The notes: generated from the letters alone by a model not told the origin. A DNA stretch of 64,000 nucleotides from Clostridium cellulovorans 743B (GCF_000145275.1 NC_014393.1:1178001-1242000); one strand, 5' to 3'; positions 45,343-54,227 are shown, counted from the stretch's first letter. Numbers and translations: made by a program.

Positions 45343-46026
45343 ATGCTCAAGGAAGAAGAGTTAGAAATTTTCAAAGCAACTATTCATATAAAGGAAGATA
45401 CTCTGAATTTGATTAAATCAAAGGGCGAAAAAAAAGCTGTATCCAAAGGGGAAATTGTATTTAATGAAAGGGACGAGGTTAATACTATCTACTTTGTCTT
45501 AAGTGGGAAAGTTACCATGTATAGGCTTAGTGAAGACGGGCAAAAAAGAGTTATATACATATTAGGTCCAGGGAAATTTATAAATGAGGTAATCTTTGAT
45601 GGTTTACCAGCTTCTATAGGTTGTGAGGCTTTTGAGGATTGCCAGCTTGCATACTTTTATAAAGAGGATCTTCTTCAGATAATGTCAACAGATTTCGAAC
45701 TTACGAAATTTATTATAAGTTCTATGGGTAAGAAGATAAGACGATTATATAGGCAATTAAAGAATACAGTCCCTATAAAAATAGATAAAAAGCTTGCTGC
45801 AAAGCTGTGGAAGCTTTCTAAGGACTATGGTATTGAAATTGAAGAAGGAACTTTGATTGATCTTGATATAAGTATTACGTATCTTGCTTCAATGCTTGGA
45901 AGTGCTAGAGAAACTATATCAAAATCTATGACACGGCTTGAAAAGGAAGGGTTAATAACATATAAGGGAAAACGGATTGTAGTACCAAAGAGAGAAGCTT
46001 TGTCGGTGTACTTTAGAGGTATATAA
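45343..46026 (+). CDS. Crp/Fnr-family transcriptional regulator
   Basis: A 227-aa regulator: cyclic-nucleotide-type beta-barrel (GEIVFNERDEVNTIYFVLSG, MYRLSEDGQKRVIYILGPG), a dimer helix, then a winged helix-turn-helix (ISITYLASMLGSARETISKS, MTRLEKEGLITYKGKRIVV). The recognition helix carries R-E-T as in E. coli CRP (RETVGR), with Lys in place of the last Arg. No N-terminal Fe-S cysteines of the FNR type are seen. It lies just upstream of the FNT-asrABC operon, whose promoter region has a perfect CRP-type palindrome, so it is the likely activator. The effector is unknown. Confidence 0.9.
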   Translation: MLKEEELEIFKATIHIKEDTLNLIKSKGEKKAVSKGEIVFNERDEVNTIYFVLSGKVTMYRLSEDGQKRVIYILGPGKFINEVIFDGLPASIGCEAFEDCQLAYFYKEDLLQIMSTDFELTKFIISSMGKKIRRLYRQLKNTVPIKIDKKLAAKLWKLSKDYGIEIEEGTLIDLDISITYLASMLGSARETISKSMTRLEKEGLITYKGKRIVVPKREALSVYFRGI

Positions 46027-46085
46027 GTTGTAGAAGTTAAAATGTATCAGTTAAGTCTTTTCAATAGATAAGTGTTAAAGAGTGA

Positions 46086-46142
46086 TTTTTATTGGTAGAA
46101 GATGATGAAAAAATAGCTATGACAATTGTACGTGAAATATGA
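46086..46142 (+). pseudogene. Remnant of a response regulator N-terminus
   Basis: In frame the DNA reads FLLVEDDEKIAMTIVREI and then TGA. This is the start of an OmpR-type receiver domain (LLVEDDEKIA), without the phosphorylated Asp region or anything after it. Confidence 0.55.
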
Positions 46143-46156
46143 TAAGCATCATATTC

Positions 46157-46174
46157 CTGTGACAATGGTCACAG
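46157..46174. promoter_or_regulatory. CRP-type operator upstream of the FNT-asrABC operon
   Basis: CTGTGAC-AATG-GTCACAG is a perfect 7+7 palindrome containing TGTGA-N6-TCACA. A -10-like TATGAT lies at 46190-46195, which places the operator near -36 to -41 for transcription starting near 46202-46207, the class II activator position. Confidence 0.75.
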
Positions 46175-46230
46175 CTATTTATTTTTTTATATGATATCAT
46201 TCTAGCATATAAAATTAGGGGGAAAGCATC

Positions 46231-46998
46231 ATGTTTAGTGAAGAAATTAACAAACTTTCTAGTGCTGCTGAAAAAAAGGTAAACCTTTTAAAGGCAGGAA
46301 GAGGAAAGTATATTACAGCATCTGCTTTGGCTGGGATATACGTAGGTTTTGGGATTTTACTTATATTCACAATTGGTGGTCTTCTAGCAGCTGCTAATTC
46401 ACCAGCAACTAAAATAGTTATGGGATTATCTTTTGGAATTGCCTTAAGCCTTGTGCTAATGGCTGGCTCTGAACTGTTTACAGGAAATAATATGATAATG
46501 ACTGTAGGCGCTTTAGAGAAGAAAACTTCGTGGCTTGATCTAGCTAAAATCTGGATTTATAGTTATGTTGGTAATTTTATAGGCTCTATATTTTTATCAT
46601 TTTTATTTGTTAAAGCTGGACTTGCTAAAGGTGCAACAGCAGAATTTATTCTTAAGACTGCAGGGGCAAAGATGAATGCTCCTTTTGATGAATTATTTTT
46701 CAAAGGAATACTTTGTAACATGTTAGTTTGTTTAGCAATTTGGTGTTTCTTTAAATTAAAAGAAGAAGTTGCAAAACTAATAATGGTATTTTGGTGTTTA
46801 TTTGCATTCATAACAAGTGGATATGAGCATAGTATTGCTAATATGACTTTATTATCTACAGCACTAATGATTCCTCACGAAGCTACAGTATCCATAGCAG
46901 GACTTGTAAATAACTTGGCAGCAGCATCCTTAGGGAATATTGTAGGTGGAGCTTTATTTATTGGAACAGCATATTGGTATATTTCTAAACACAAATAA
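46231..46998 (+). CDS. Formate/nitrite transporter family channel, probable hydrosulfide channel
   Basis: A 255-aa FNT-family pentameric channel with six membrane helices. FNT signatures are AGIYVGFGILLIFTIGGLLA near helix 1, GSELFTGNNMIM and GYEHSIANM, with the central pore His. Members linked to asrABC, studied in Clostridioides difficile, conduct hydrosulfide (HS-) rather than formate. The direct linkage here, 12 bases before asrA, argues for sulfide export during sulfite reduction. GGGGGAAAG precedes ATG 46231. Confidence 0.92.
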   Translation: MFSEEINKLSSAAEKKVNLLKAGRGKYITASALAGIYVGFGILLIFTIGGLLAAANSPATKIVMGLSFGIALSLVLMAGSELFTGNNMIMTVGALEKKTSWLDLAKIWIYSYVGNFIGSIFLSFLFVKAGLAKGATAEFILKTAGAKMNAPFDELFFKGILCNMLVCLAIWCFFKLKEEVAKLIMVFWCLFAFITSGYEHSIANMTLLSTALMIPHEATVSIAGLVNNLAAASLGNIVGGALFIGTAYWYISKHK

Positions 46999-47010
46999 GG
47001 AGGTTAGGCA

Positions 47011-48030
47011 ATGGGTTTCAGCATGGATAATGTAAAGTTTAACAGCATTTTACAAGAATTAAAGAAGGAATATAAGATTTACGCTCCTATACTTATGGAG
47101 GGGAAAGGTACTTTCTCTGATACAGACAGTATAAAGTATGGAGAAATCAGTAGCATTGAAGAAGTTGTTTTTGATAAAAAATCTAACTTTTCTCCAAAGG
47201 AAGTAATTCTTCCGATAACTCAAACCTTGTTCTATTTTACTGAGGACAAAGTTATTGAACCTGAGATTGATTCAAAGAAGATACTTGTATTTTTAAGAAG
47301 CTGTGATATCCACTCTGTAAAAAGATTGGATCAAATATATTTAAAAAATGGTGGGGTTGATCCTTACTATAAAGCTCTAAGAGAGAAAACTAAGTTCGTT
47401 TTGATGGAATGTGAAAATAGCTTTGAAAATTGTTTTTGTGTAAGTATGGGTACAAATAAAACTGAAGATTACGCATTTTTCGTAAGACACAAAGAAAATC
47501 AAGTATCAATTAAGCTTCAAGATGAAGAATTTGAAAATTTCTTTAAAGCTGAAGAAGTTTTAGAAGTTGAGCCAAGCTATGTTGATTCTAACGATACAGT
47601 AGTTAAGATACCAGAAAATTTAGATCAAAGAGTATTTAAAGCTACTATGTGGAAAGAATATTCAGCTAGATGTATTGCTTGTGGAAGATGTAACATGGTT
47701 TGTGGCACTTGTGCTTGTTTTACAATGCAGGATATATTCTATAAAGATAATCCAAAGAGTGGTGAGAGAAGAAGGGTTTGGGCTTCCTGTCATGTAGACG
47801 GTTTCACATCTATGGCTGGTGGACATTCCTTCAGACTTGATAAAGGTGAAAGAATGAGATTTAAGGTAATGCATAAGGTTTACGACTATAAAAAACGCTT
47901 TGGTTACCATATGTGTACAGGTTGTGGAAGATGTGATGATGTCTGTCCAGAATATATATCCTTTGCAAATTCTGTGAATAAACTTAATGATGCAATGAAA
48001 GAAATTAAAGCTGAGGAAGAGGTAAAATAG
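47011..48030 (+). CDS. asrA: Anaerobic sulfite reductase subunit A (iron-sulfur)
   Basis: A 339-aa electron-transfer subunit of the siroheme sulfite reductase. Two [4Fe-4S] motifs are visible near the C-terminus: CIACGRCNMVCGTCACF (about 220) and CTGCGRCDDVCPEYISF (about 310). AGGAGG lies before the ATG, 12 bases after the channel gene. It passes electrons from AsrB's flavin and 2Fe-2S centre, or from ferredoxin, to AsrC. Confidence 0.96.
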   Translation: MGFSMDNVKFNSILQELKKEYKIYAPILMEGKGTFSDTDSIKYGEISSIEEVVFDKKSNFSPKEVILPITQTLFYFTEDKVIEPEIDSKKILVFLRSCDIHSVKRLDQIYLKNGGVDPYYKALREKTKFVLMECENSFENCFCVSMGTNKTEDYAFFVRHKENQVSIKLQDEEFENFFKAEEVLEVEPSYVDSNDTVVKIPENLDQRVFKATMWKEYSARCIACGRCNMVCGTCACFTMQDIFYKDNPKSGERRRVWASCHVDGFTSMAGGHSFRLDKGERMRFKVMHKVYDYKKRFGYHMCTGCGRCDDVCPEYISFANSVNKLNDAMKEIKAEEEVK

Positions 48031-48031
48031 T

Positions 48032-48826
48032 ATGGAAAATATTTATCTGCCTTTTATATCTAAAATAATTAGTATTACTGAGCATACTGATATAGATTAC
48101 ACTTTTAGAATGGAATACCATGGAGAAGACGTTAAGCCAGGTCAATTCTTTGAAGTTTCTGTACCAAAGTACGGTGAAGCTCCAATTTCAGTATGTGGTA
48201 TTGGCGAAGGTTATGTGGATTTAACTATAAGAAGAGTTGGAGTAGTTACTGATGTTATCCATAGCTTTTTTCCAGGGGACAAATTGTTTATAAGAGGACC
48301 TTATGGAAACGGCTTTGACATTGATAAATATAAAAACAAGGAAGTTATAGTTGCAGCTGGTGGTACAGGCCTTGCTCCTGTTAAAGGAATAGTTGATTAT
48401 TTTGCTGCAAACTCTGGAGATGCTAAAAACTTTACTGTTATGATGGGCTTTAAATCCCCTAAGGATATTTTGTTTAAAGAAGATATCAAGGAATGGTCAA
48501 AAACTATAAATGCTTATCTTACAGTTGATAAAGCAGAAGAAGATTATCAAGGAAGAGTTGGGCTTATAACGGGTCTTGTAAACGAAATCGAAATTGATAA
48601 TTTAGAAGAAGCACAGGTTATTGTAGTTGGACCTCCTATAATGATGAAATTTACTGTAGGAGAGTTTATCAAAAGAGGAATCAAAGAAGAAAATATATGG
48701 GTTTCTTATGAAAGAAAAATGTGCTGTGGAGTTGGTAAATGCGGCCATTGCAAGATGGATGACACATACATTTGTCTTGATGGACCAGTATTTAACTTTG
48801 TAGAAGCAAAACATCTTGTTGACTAG
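48032..48826 (+). CDS. asrB: Anaerobic sulfite reductase subunit B (NAD(P)H/FAD)
   Basis: A 264-aa flavoprotein of the ferredoxin-NADP reductase type. FAD-binding MEYHGEDVKPGQFFEVSVPK and DLTIRRVG, NAD(P)-binding VAAGGTGLAPVKGIVDY, and a C-terminal [2Fe-2S] cluster MCCGVGKCGHCKMDD. It oxidises NAD(P)H for sulfite reduction. The start overlaps closely with the asrA end (1 base apart), so translation is coupled. Confidence 0.96.
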   Translation: MENIYLPFISKIISITEHTDIDYTFRMEYHGEDVKPGQFFEVSVPKYGEAPISVCGIGEGYVDLTIRRVGVVTDVIHSFFPGDKLFIRGPYGNGFDIDKYKNKEVIVAAGGTGLAPVKGIVDYFAANSGDAKNFTVMMGFKSPKDILFKEDIKEWSKTINAYLTVDKAEEDYQGRVGLITGLVNEIEIDNLEEAQVIVVGPPIMMKFTVGEFIKRGIKEENIWVSYERKMCCGVGKCGHCKMDDTYICLDGPVFNFVEAKHLVD

Positions 48827-48844
48827 GGAAAGGAGGAAAAAGCT

Positions 48845-49795
48845 ATGTTAGATATTAATACTAAAGGATTAAAAAAGAATGCTTTCCGTGTTACAAAGGA
48901 AAGAGGAAAAACTGCTATCAGAATCCGTGTGCCTGGTGGTCATATGGAAGTAAAATATCTTTCAACACTTCAAGAAGTTGCAGAAAAGTTTGGTAATGGG
49001 ACTCTACACATAACAATTAGGCAGGGGTTTGAGTTACCAGGAATAGATATGAAGGATATGCCAGAGGTTAATAAAATGCTTCAGCCAGTGATTGAAGGTC
49101 TTGAGATAAATCAAGAGGTTCCTGGCAAGGGATATACTGCTGCAGGCACAAGAAATGTATCAGCTTGTATTGGAAATAGAGTCTGTCCTTTCGCTAATTA
49201 TGATACAACAACCTTTGCAAATAAGATTGAGAAAGCTATATTTCCTAACGACTATCATGTGAAGATTGCTTTAACAGGATGTCCAAATGATTGTATCAAG
49301 GCTAGAATGCAGGATTTTGGAATAATCGGAATGACAGAACCACAATACGATCCTTATAGATGTATAGGCTGTCAAGCTTGCGTAACAAACTGTAAAAAGA
49401 GAGCAACTGGAGCTCTTAGCTTTGAAAATTTCAAGGTTGTTAGAGATCACAGTAAATGTATTGGTTGTGGCGAATGTGTTGGGAAATGTCCAACAAATGC
49501 CTGGACAAGAAGTGCAGAAAAATATTATAAGCTAGCGATCATGGGTAGAACTGGTAAGAAGAATCCAAGACTTGCACAGGATTTCATAACTTGGGTAGAT
49601 GAAGAAAGTATAATAAAAATTATCCTTAACACCTATGATTATATCCATGAATATATCGATAAGGATGCTCCAGGCGGAAAAGAGCATATCGGTTATATAG
49701 TTGATAGAACAGGTTACCAAGAATACAAGAAATGGGCGCTTAAAGATGTAAAACTTGGACCTTTAGCGATAGTGGCTGAAAATATTAATTGGTAG
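48845..49795 (+). CDS. asrC: Anaerobic sulfite reductase subunit C (siroheme)
   Basis: A 316-aa catalytic subunit that reduces sulfite to sulfide with six electrons. The siroheme-[4Fe-4S] ligands are in NVSACIGNRVCPFANYDT and TGCPNDCIKARMQDFGI, and a two-cluster ferredoxin insert follows (CIGCQACVTNCKK, CIGCGECVGKCPTNAW). AAAGGAGG precedes ATG 48845. It is the last gene of the FNT-asrABC operon. Confidence 0.97.
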   Translation: MLDINTKGLKKNAFRVTKERGKTAIRIRVPGGHMEVKYLSTLQEVAEKFGNGTLHITIRQGFELPGIDMKDMPEVNKMLQPVIEGLEINQEVPGKGYTAAGTRNVSACIGNRVCPFANYDTTTFANKIEKAIFPNDYHVKIALTGCPNDCIKARMQDFGIIGMTEPQYDPYRCIGCQACVTNCKKRATGALSFENFKVVRDHSKCIGCGECVGKCPTNAWTRSAEKYYKLAIMGRTGKKNPRLAQDFITWVDEESIIKIILNTYDYIHEYIDKDAPGGKEHIGYIVDRTGYQEYKKWALKDVKLGPLAIVAENINW

Positions 49796-49967
49796 TTTGC
49801 AATTTATAGAGGTTGTCTAATATGCTAACCCAGGGAAAATAGTAATTGAAAACCTCAATAATTTGTCCATGTAATTTTCATACAATAATAGCATCAACAA
49901 ATACCTTGAAGGAATATGTGATAGCTAGTACAATAGGTTCATGAGATTAGAATTTAATTATGTTTAA

Positions 49968-50004
49968 TAAGAAATGTATCAATAATTGATCGTTTCTTTT
50001 TTTT
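49968..50004 (+). terminator. Terminator downstream of asrC
   Basis: Stem AAGAAATGTATCAA/TTGATCGTTTCTT with one bulge, followed by eight T. The rest of 49796-50260 has a short piece resembling the MITE-like terminus (GTTCCAATAAAGGTTCTACAT, about 50075-50095) and no gene. Confidence 0.7.
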
Positions 50005-50260
50005 ATGTAGCTAAAGAATTTAAATGTGAAACTTCTATTGTACTTTTAGAGATTCTTAATATGGATGTTCCAATAAAGGTTCTACATAGAGTTTATTGAT
50101 ATTTGAATAATCATTATAACTTTTCATGTAGCTTCGATAATGGAACGTATATATTGTAATATTAAAAAATATTGTAGCATCCTAAAGGAAATGGTATTCA
50201 CAGACTATTTTGTAATACATTTTAGAGACTTTATACTAAATTTAACAAGGGGAAAAACTT

Positions 50261-53200
50261 ATGAAGAAAAAATTGTGGAAAAAGTTAATGATGTTTTTCT
50301 TAACACTAATTATGTTTATTGGAATAATACCTGTAATGAAATTTGAGAATACTCAAGTTTATGCGTCTGTTTCAAGTATTAACCCAGTAGCAGATACTTT
50401 TATAGATGACCTTTCTTTCCCTGCTGGTATAGGGGCTACCGGTGATACAAGCACAGCTCCTTATACAGTAAACTGGGTGGGAACTAAAAGCGGATATGTT
50501 GAAAATTCAAAGACTGCGCTTAAGTATGATTTAAGTGGAATCACTGGCACGATAACTGATGCTAAGTTAAGATTATTTGCAGCAGAATTGCCTACAGGTG
50601 GTACAACCTTTGATTTGTATAGTGCCACTGATGATAGTTGGACAAACAATACAACAACTATTCCAACTCAAGGAAATTTGCTTAAATATGATATAGCTGT
50701 TTCTGCGCAAAATCAATGGGTAGAGGTTGATGTAATTAATTTTATAAATATTGAAAAAGCAGGAGATGGAATTGCATCCTTTATATTAACATCTCCAAAT
50801 CCAGCAACGGCTATAGCTTTTTCTTCTCTTGAAGATACTGTTTATAAGCCAGAACTTGTATTAACAGTAATAAACAACAGTACGATTACTACAACCACAG
50901 GAACTTTTGATAAGATATTTTCAGCTCAAGCAGATGTATTAACCAATGTTACATTCAATGGAAATACTTTAACTAGTATAACAAATGAGGGAGTTTCCTT
51001 AGTTGAAAATAGTGATTACACTGTAGTAGGAAATAAAGTAACTATTAAAAAGGAATATCTCGCAACACAACCAGTTGGAACTACTAATCTTGTATTCAAT
51101 TTTAGTGGAGGAGATCCACAAACCTTAGAAATTACTATAACTGATACAACTCCAGCTATCTCATATACAGTAACCTTTCAAGATTATGATGGAACAATAA
51201 TAGGAACAGAGCAAACTGTATCATATGGACGAGCAGCGATAGCACCAATTGACCCAATAAGGGAAGGATATAACTTTACAGGCTGGGACAAGGAATTTAA
51301 AAATGTTACAAGTGACTTAATAATAACTGCTACCTATGAAATTCCTAATTATACAGTAATCTTTAAAGACTATGATGGAACAGTAATAGGAACACAGGGT
51401 GTAACCTATGGGGGCTTCGCTGTAGCACCAACTTCACCGATAAGAGCAGGACATACTTTTGTTGGTTGGGATACAACTTTTGATAACATCACAAGTGATT
51501 TAGTAGTAACTGCTATGTATAGTTCTGATAATTATTCTGTAACCTTTAAGGATTATGATGGGACAGTAATAGGAATACCTCAGACAGTAGCTTATGGAGA
51601 GGCAGCCATAGCACCAATTGATCCAGTGAGAAATGAATATATTTTTATAGGTTGGGATAAATCTTTTAACAATGTTACTGGTGATTTAATTGTAACAGCG
51701 ATGTATGCAAGTAATTACTCTACAGTGACCTTTAAGGATTATGATGGAACAGTTATAGGAACACCACAGACTGTGGCTTATGGGTCAGCAGCAGTAGCGC
51801 CATCAGAACCAACAAGAGAAGGATATAAATTTATAGGTTGGGATACGACCTTTGATAATGTTACTGGTGATTTAACGGTAACTGCCACCTATGTGATTAG
51901 TCAATATACAGTAACCTTTAGAGATTATGATGGGACCGTAATAGGAACACCTCAAACTGTAGACTATGGAGCGGTAGCAACAGCACCAACATCACCATTA
52001 CGAACAGGCTTTGTTTTTGTAGGTTGGGATAAGAGTTTTGATAATATAATAAGCGATTTAACAGTAACTGCGACTTATGGAATTAGATATTATACAGTTC
52101 TCTTCAAGGATTATGATGGAACTGTAATAGGAAATGCTCAAACTGTAGCCTATGGAGAAGCAGCAGTTGCACCAACGGCTCAAAGACAAGGATATACTTT
52201 TAAAAATTGGGATAAAACCTTTGATTATATAACAGAAAATCTAGTAATAACAGCCATTTATGAGGCTAACCAATATACAGTAACATTTAAGGATTATGAT
52301 GGGGTAGTAATCGGAGAAGCACAAGTTGTAAAATTTGGAGATGCTGCAGTAGCCCCAGCAGAACCAGCAAGATTAGGGTATACTTTTATAGGGTGGGATA
52401 CAGCCTTTGATAAAGTGCAAGGGGATTTAATAGTAACAGCTACCTATGCGATTGATAAATTTACAGTAACCTTCAAAGATTATGATGGAACAGTAATTGG
52501 AACACCACAAACCATAGATTATGGTAAGGATGCAGTAACTCCGGAAGATCCAATTAGAGTAGGATATGAATTTACAGGTTGGGATAAAACCTTTGATAAT
52601 GTTACTGAAGATTTATTTGTAACAGCAACTTATATTACAGGAAAAGCTTATACTATGGACCCAACAGCAGTAGATTCAAATACAAATGAATTTAAAAGTT
52701 TAGTTGGTTACTTTGAAAGTGGAAAAAACACTATAGTAATTAATGATGCTGCTGCAAATTTAATTATTCCAGCGAGTGTAGTAGCAGCAACTGATTTAGT
52801 AGGTGCAGAATATATCAAGGTTTCACGAAAAATTGTAAGTGGTACTAGCAAAGATACTTTAGTAGGAAAGATGCCTAAAGAGACAAGCCTCGTTGGCAAT
52901 GTAATTAACTTCAAGCTACAAGTATTTGACAAAGATAATGATCTGATAAAAGATATTCACAACTTTGCTAATGAACAAAAAGTAAAGATAAGTATAAAAC
53001 TTACAGGTGAAGATATAAAGGATCTATATACAGATAGGCTTTCTATGTATTACTTTGATGAAACTGAAGATACGTGGGTAGAGTTAGGTGGAAGCTTTAA
53101 TAAAACAACCATGGAATTTGAATATAATACTTCCCACTTTACTAACTTTGCAGTACTGGAAAAACAACAAACTACTGCAACAGATAATTCAGGACAGGAT

Positions 53201-53506
53201 ACAACAACAAACAATAATGGACAAAGCACAACTACAAATGGTAATGGTACAACTACAACAAACGGCACAGACCAGAATACTACTAGCACAGGTGAGAACA
53301 CAGCTTCATCTAATACTACATCAGGGGAAAGTACTTCATCAAATAATACAACAACTTCCTCACAAGCTACAGGAGAACAAATAGATTTACCGAAAACAGG
53401 ATCAGCTATAGATTTTAGAGTTCTAATTATAATAGGTGGAGCACTTATCTTGGGCGGAGCTTTGATAGTTGGAGGAGTCTTTTTAATAAAAAGAAAATCA
53501 AAATAA
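50261..53506 (+). CDS. LPKTG-anchored surface protein with DNRLRE, X2 and eight InlB-B-type repeats
   Basis: 1081 aa. Signal peptide (LMMFFLTLIMFIGIIPVM), then a DNRLRE/CBM96-like domain (ADTFIDD...KTALKYDLSGITG...AKLRLFAAELPTG). An X2 module follows (TFDKIFSAQADV, FNGNTLTSITNEG, DYTVVGNKVTIKKEYL, GTTNLVFNFSGG), a kind otherwise typical of cellulosomal scaffoldins. Next are eight tandem repeats of about 61 aa of the Listeria-Bacteroides (Flg_new/InlB_B) type, each with VTFKDYDGTVIG and GWDKTFDNVT. A beta-rich domain and a T/N/S-rich spacer follow, then the sortase signal LPKTG with a hydrophobic helix and KRKSK. It should be covalently fixed to peptidoglycan and may bind polysaccharide or a partner. 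AAGGGG precedes ATG 50261. Confidence 0.92.
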   Translation: MKKKLWKKLMMFFLTLIMFIGIIPVMKFENTQVYASVSSINPVADTFIDDLSFPAGIGATGDTSTAPYTVNWVGTKSGYVENSKTALKYDLSGITGTITDAKLRLFAAELPTGGTTFDLYSATDDSWTNNTTTIPTQGNLLKYDIAVSAQNQWVEVDVINFINIEKAGDGIASFILTSPNPATAIAFSSLEDTVYKPELVLTVINNSTITTTTGTFDKIFSAQADVLTNVTFNGNTLTSITNEGVSLVENSDYTVVGNKVTIKKEYLATQPVGTTNLVFNFSGGDPQTLEITITDTTPAISYTVTFQDYDGTIIGTEQTVSYGRAAIAPIDPIREGYNFTGWDKEFKNVTSDLIITATYEIPNYTVIFKDYDGTVIGTQGVTYGGFAVAPTSPIRAGHTFVGWDTTFDNITSDLVVTAMYSSDNYSVTFKDYDGTVIGIPQTVAYGEAAIAPIDPVRNEYIFIGWDKSFNNVTGDLIVTAMYASNYSTVTFKDYDGTVIGTPQTVAYGSAAVAPSEPTREGYKFIGWDTTFDNVTGDLTVTATYVISQYTVTFRDYDGTVIGTPQTVDYGAVATAPTSPLRTGFVFVGWDKSFDNIISDLTVTATYGIRYYTVLFKDYDGTVIGNAQTVAYGEAAVAPTAQRQGYTFKNWDKTFDYITENLVITAIYEANQYTVTFKDYDGVVIGEAQVVKFGDAAVAPAEPARLGYTFIGWDTAFDKVQGDLIVTATYAIDKFTVTFKDYDGTVIGTPQTIDYGKDAVTPEDPIRVGYEFTGWDKTFDNVTEDLFVTATYITGKAYTMDPTAVDSNTNEFKSLVGYFESGKNTIVINDAAANLIIPASVVAATDLVGAEYIKVSRKIVSGTSKDTLVGKMPKETSLVGNVINFKLQVFDKDNDLIKDIHNFANEQKVKISIKLTGEDIKDLYTDRLSMYYFDETEDTWVELGGSFNKTTMEFEYNTSHFTNFAVLEKQQTTATDNSGQDTTTNNNGQSTTTNGNGTTTTNGTDQNTTSTGENTASSNTTSGESTSSNNTTTSSQATGEQIDLPKTGSAIDFRVLIIIGGALILGGALIVGGVFLIKRKSK
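51163..52635 (+). repeat. Eight in-gene tandem repeats of about 183 bp
   Basis: Each unit encodes about 61 aa with the consensus YTVTFKDYDGTVIGTPQTV, then GYxFxGWDxxFDNVTxDL. The units differ at many synonymous sites, so the array is old, but unit number could still vary by recombination. Confidence 0.9.
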
Positions 53507-53513
53507 AATATAA

Positions 53514-53592
53514 ATAGAAGTTTCAATTTTAAAAAGCTACATTGCTTTATCAACTGTATATGGATTTAATGTATAAACATTATTGGAACTCT
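53514..53592 (+). repeat. MITE-like palindromic repeat, copy B
   Basis: Blocks AGAAGTTTCAAT, GCTACATTGCTTTATCAA, TATATGGATTTAATGTATAAA and CATTATTGGAACT occur in the same order and spacing as copy A. It starts just after the stop of the LPKTG gene. Confidence 0.7.
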
Positions 53593-53598
53593 AGGTTT

Positions 53599-53650
53599 AA
53601 AGGGGATATCTCAATGGCATAGTTATATGCTTGGGATATTCCTTTTTTTT
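53599..53650 (+). terminator. Terminator after the LPKTG gene
   Basis: Stem AAAGGGGATATCTCAA/TTGGGATATTCCTTT with one bulge, followed by eight T. Confidence 0.75.
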
Positions 53651-53733
53651 ATTAGGGTATGTTAGATAAAATTAATAGATATAGTGCAATAAATTGAGAA
53701 TGCCTTTACACTACAGTAAAATGTAAAAACCTC

Positions 53734-53763
53734 TTGACATTTTTCATGATAATTTAGTAATAT
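53734..53763 (+). promoter_or_regulatory. Promoter of the small membrane protein/XRE operon
   Basis: Consensus -35 TTGACA (53734-53739) and -10 TAATAT (53758-53763), 18-bp spacer. Confidence 0.75.
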
Positions 53764-53775
53764 GAATATATAAAA

Positions 53776-53797
53776 AATGTAAAGAACTTTTTACATT
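53776..53797. promoter_or_regulatory. Palindromic operator downstream of the XRE-operon promoter
   Basis: AATGTAAA-GAACTT-TTTACATT, a perfect 8+8 inverted repeat, directly after the transcription start. The half-site AATGTAAA recurs at 53720-53727 beside the -35, with TTTACA at 53705-53710. This is a likely autorepression site. Confidence 0.6.
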
Positions 53798-53816
53798 ATT
53801 AAAGGAGGTTTTCTTT

Positions 53817-54044
53817 ATGGCTTTTTTTAGAAAAGAAGATGAAATGGATAAATATATTGCTCTAAAAAGTCTAAAAATTGCATACTGGTTTACAGTAGCA
53901 TTCTTATTGGTGTGGTCTATTATAGGTCTTCTCGAAGGAGATAGACAGAATGTGGCATTAGCATTGCTTTGTAGCCAAAATGTCTTACTGGTATTCTTTG
54001 ACCGATATTATAGAAGGAAACTAAGTGAAGGAAATGAAGAATAA
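53817..54044 (+). CDS. Small two-helix membrane protein paired with an XRE regulator
   Basis: 75 aa. Two hydrophobic segments (AYWFTVAFLLVWSIIGLL and VALALLCSQNVLLVFF) lie between a charged N-terminus and the basic end DRYYRRKLSEG. Proteins like this are usually encoded with a small XRE regulator, whose gene overlaps this one. The function is unknown. AAAGGAGG precedes the ATG. Confidence 0.75.
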   Translation: MAFFRKEDEMDKYIALKSLKIAYWFTVAFLLVWSIIGLLEGDRQNVALALLCSQNVLLVFFDRYYRRKLSEGNEE

Positions 54045-54225
54045 AGTTAAAGAGTTTAGAAAGCAACTAAAATTAACTCAAGATGAATTAGCACAAGAAC
54101 TTGGTGTAACACGACAAACGATTAATGCAATTGAAAACAACAAATATAATCCAACCCTTGAATTAGCTCTTAAAATGAGTAGGTTTTTAGGAGTATCTAC
54201 TGAATCATTATTTATACTTGATTAG
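54025..54225 (+). CDS. XRE-family transcriptional regulator
   Basis: A 66-aa single-domain regulator: KNKVKEFRKQLKLTQDELAQ, ELGVTRQTINAIENNKYNPT, LELALKMSRFLGVSTESLF. It is the widespread YgzD/YvaO-like small repressor type. Its start overlaps the membrane protein gene by 20 bases: either GTG 54025 (after AGAAGGA) or ATG 54034 (giving the more usual MKNKVKEF). It probably represses its own operon through the palindrome at 53776-53797. Confidence 0.92.
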   Translation: MKEMKNKVKEFRKQLKLTQDELAQELGVTRQTINAIENNKYNPTLELALKMSRFLGVSTESLFILD

Positions 54226-54227
54226 CT

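Noticed and set aside
51163..52635. Regular direct repeats considered as a CRISPR array
   Set aside because: The 183-bp units are in-frame protein repeats of the LPKTG protein, not short repeats with unique spacers.
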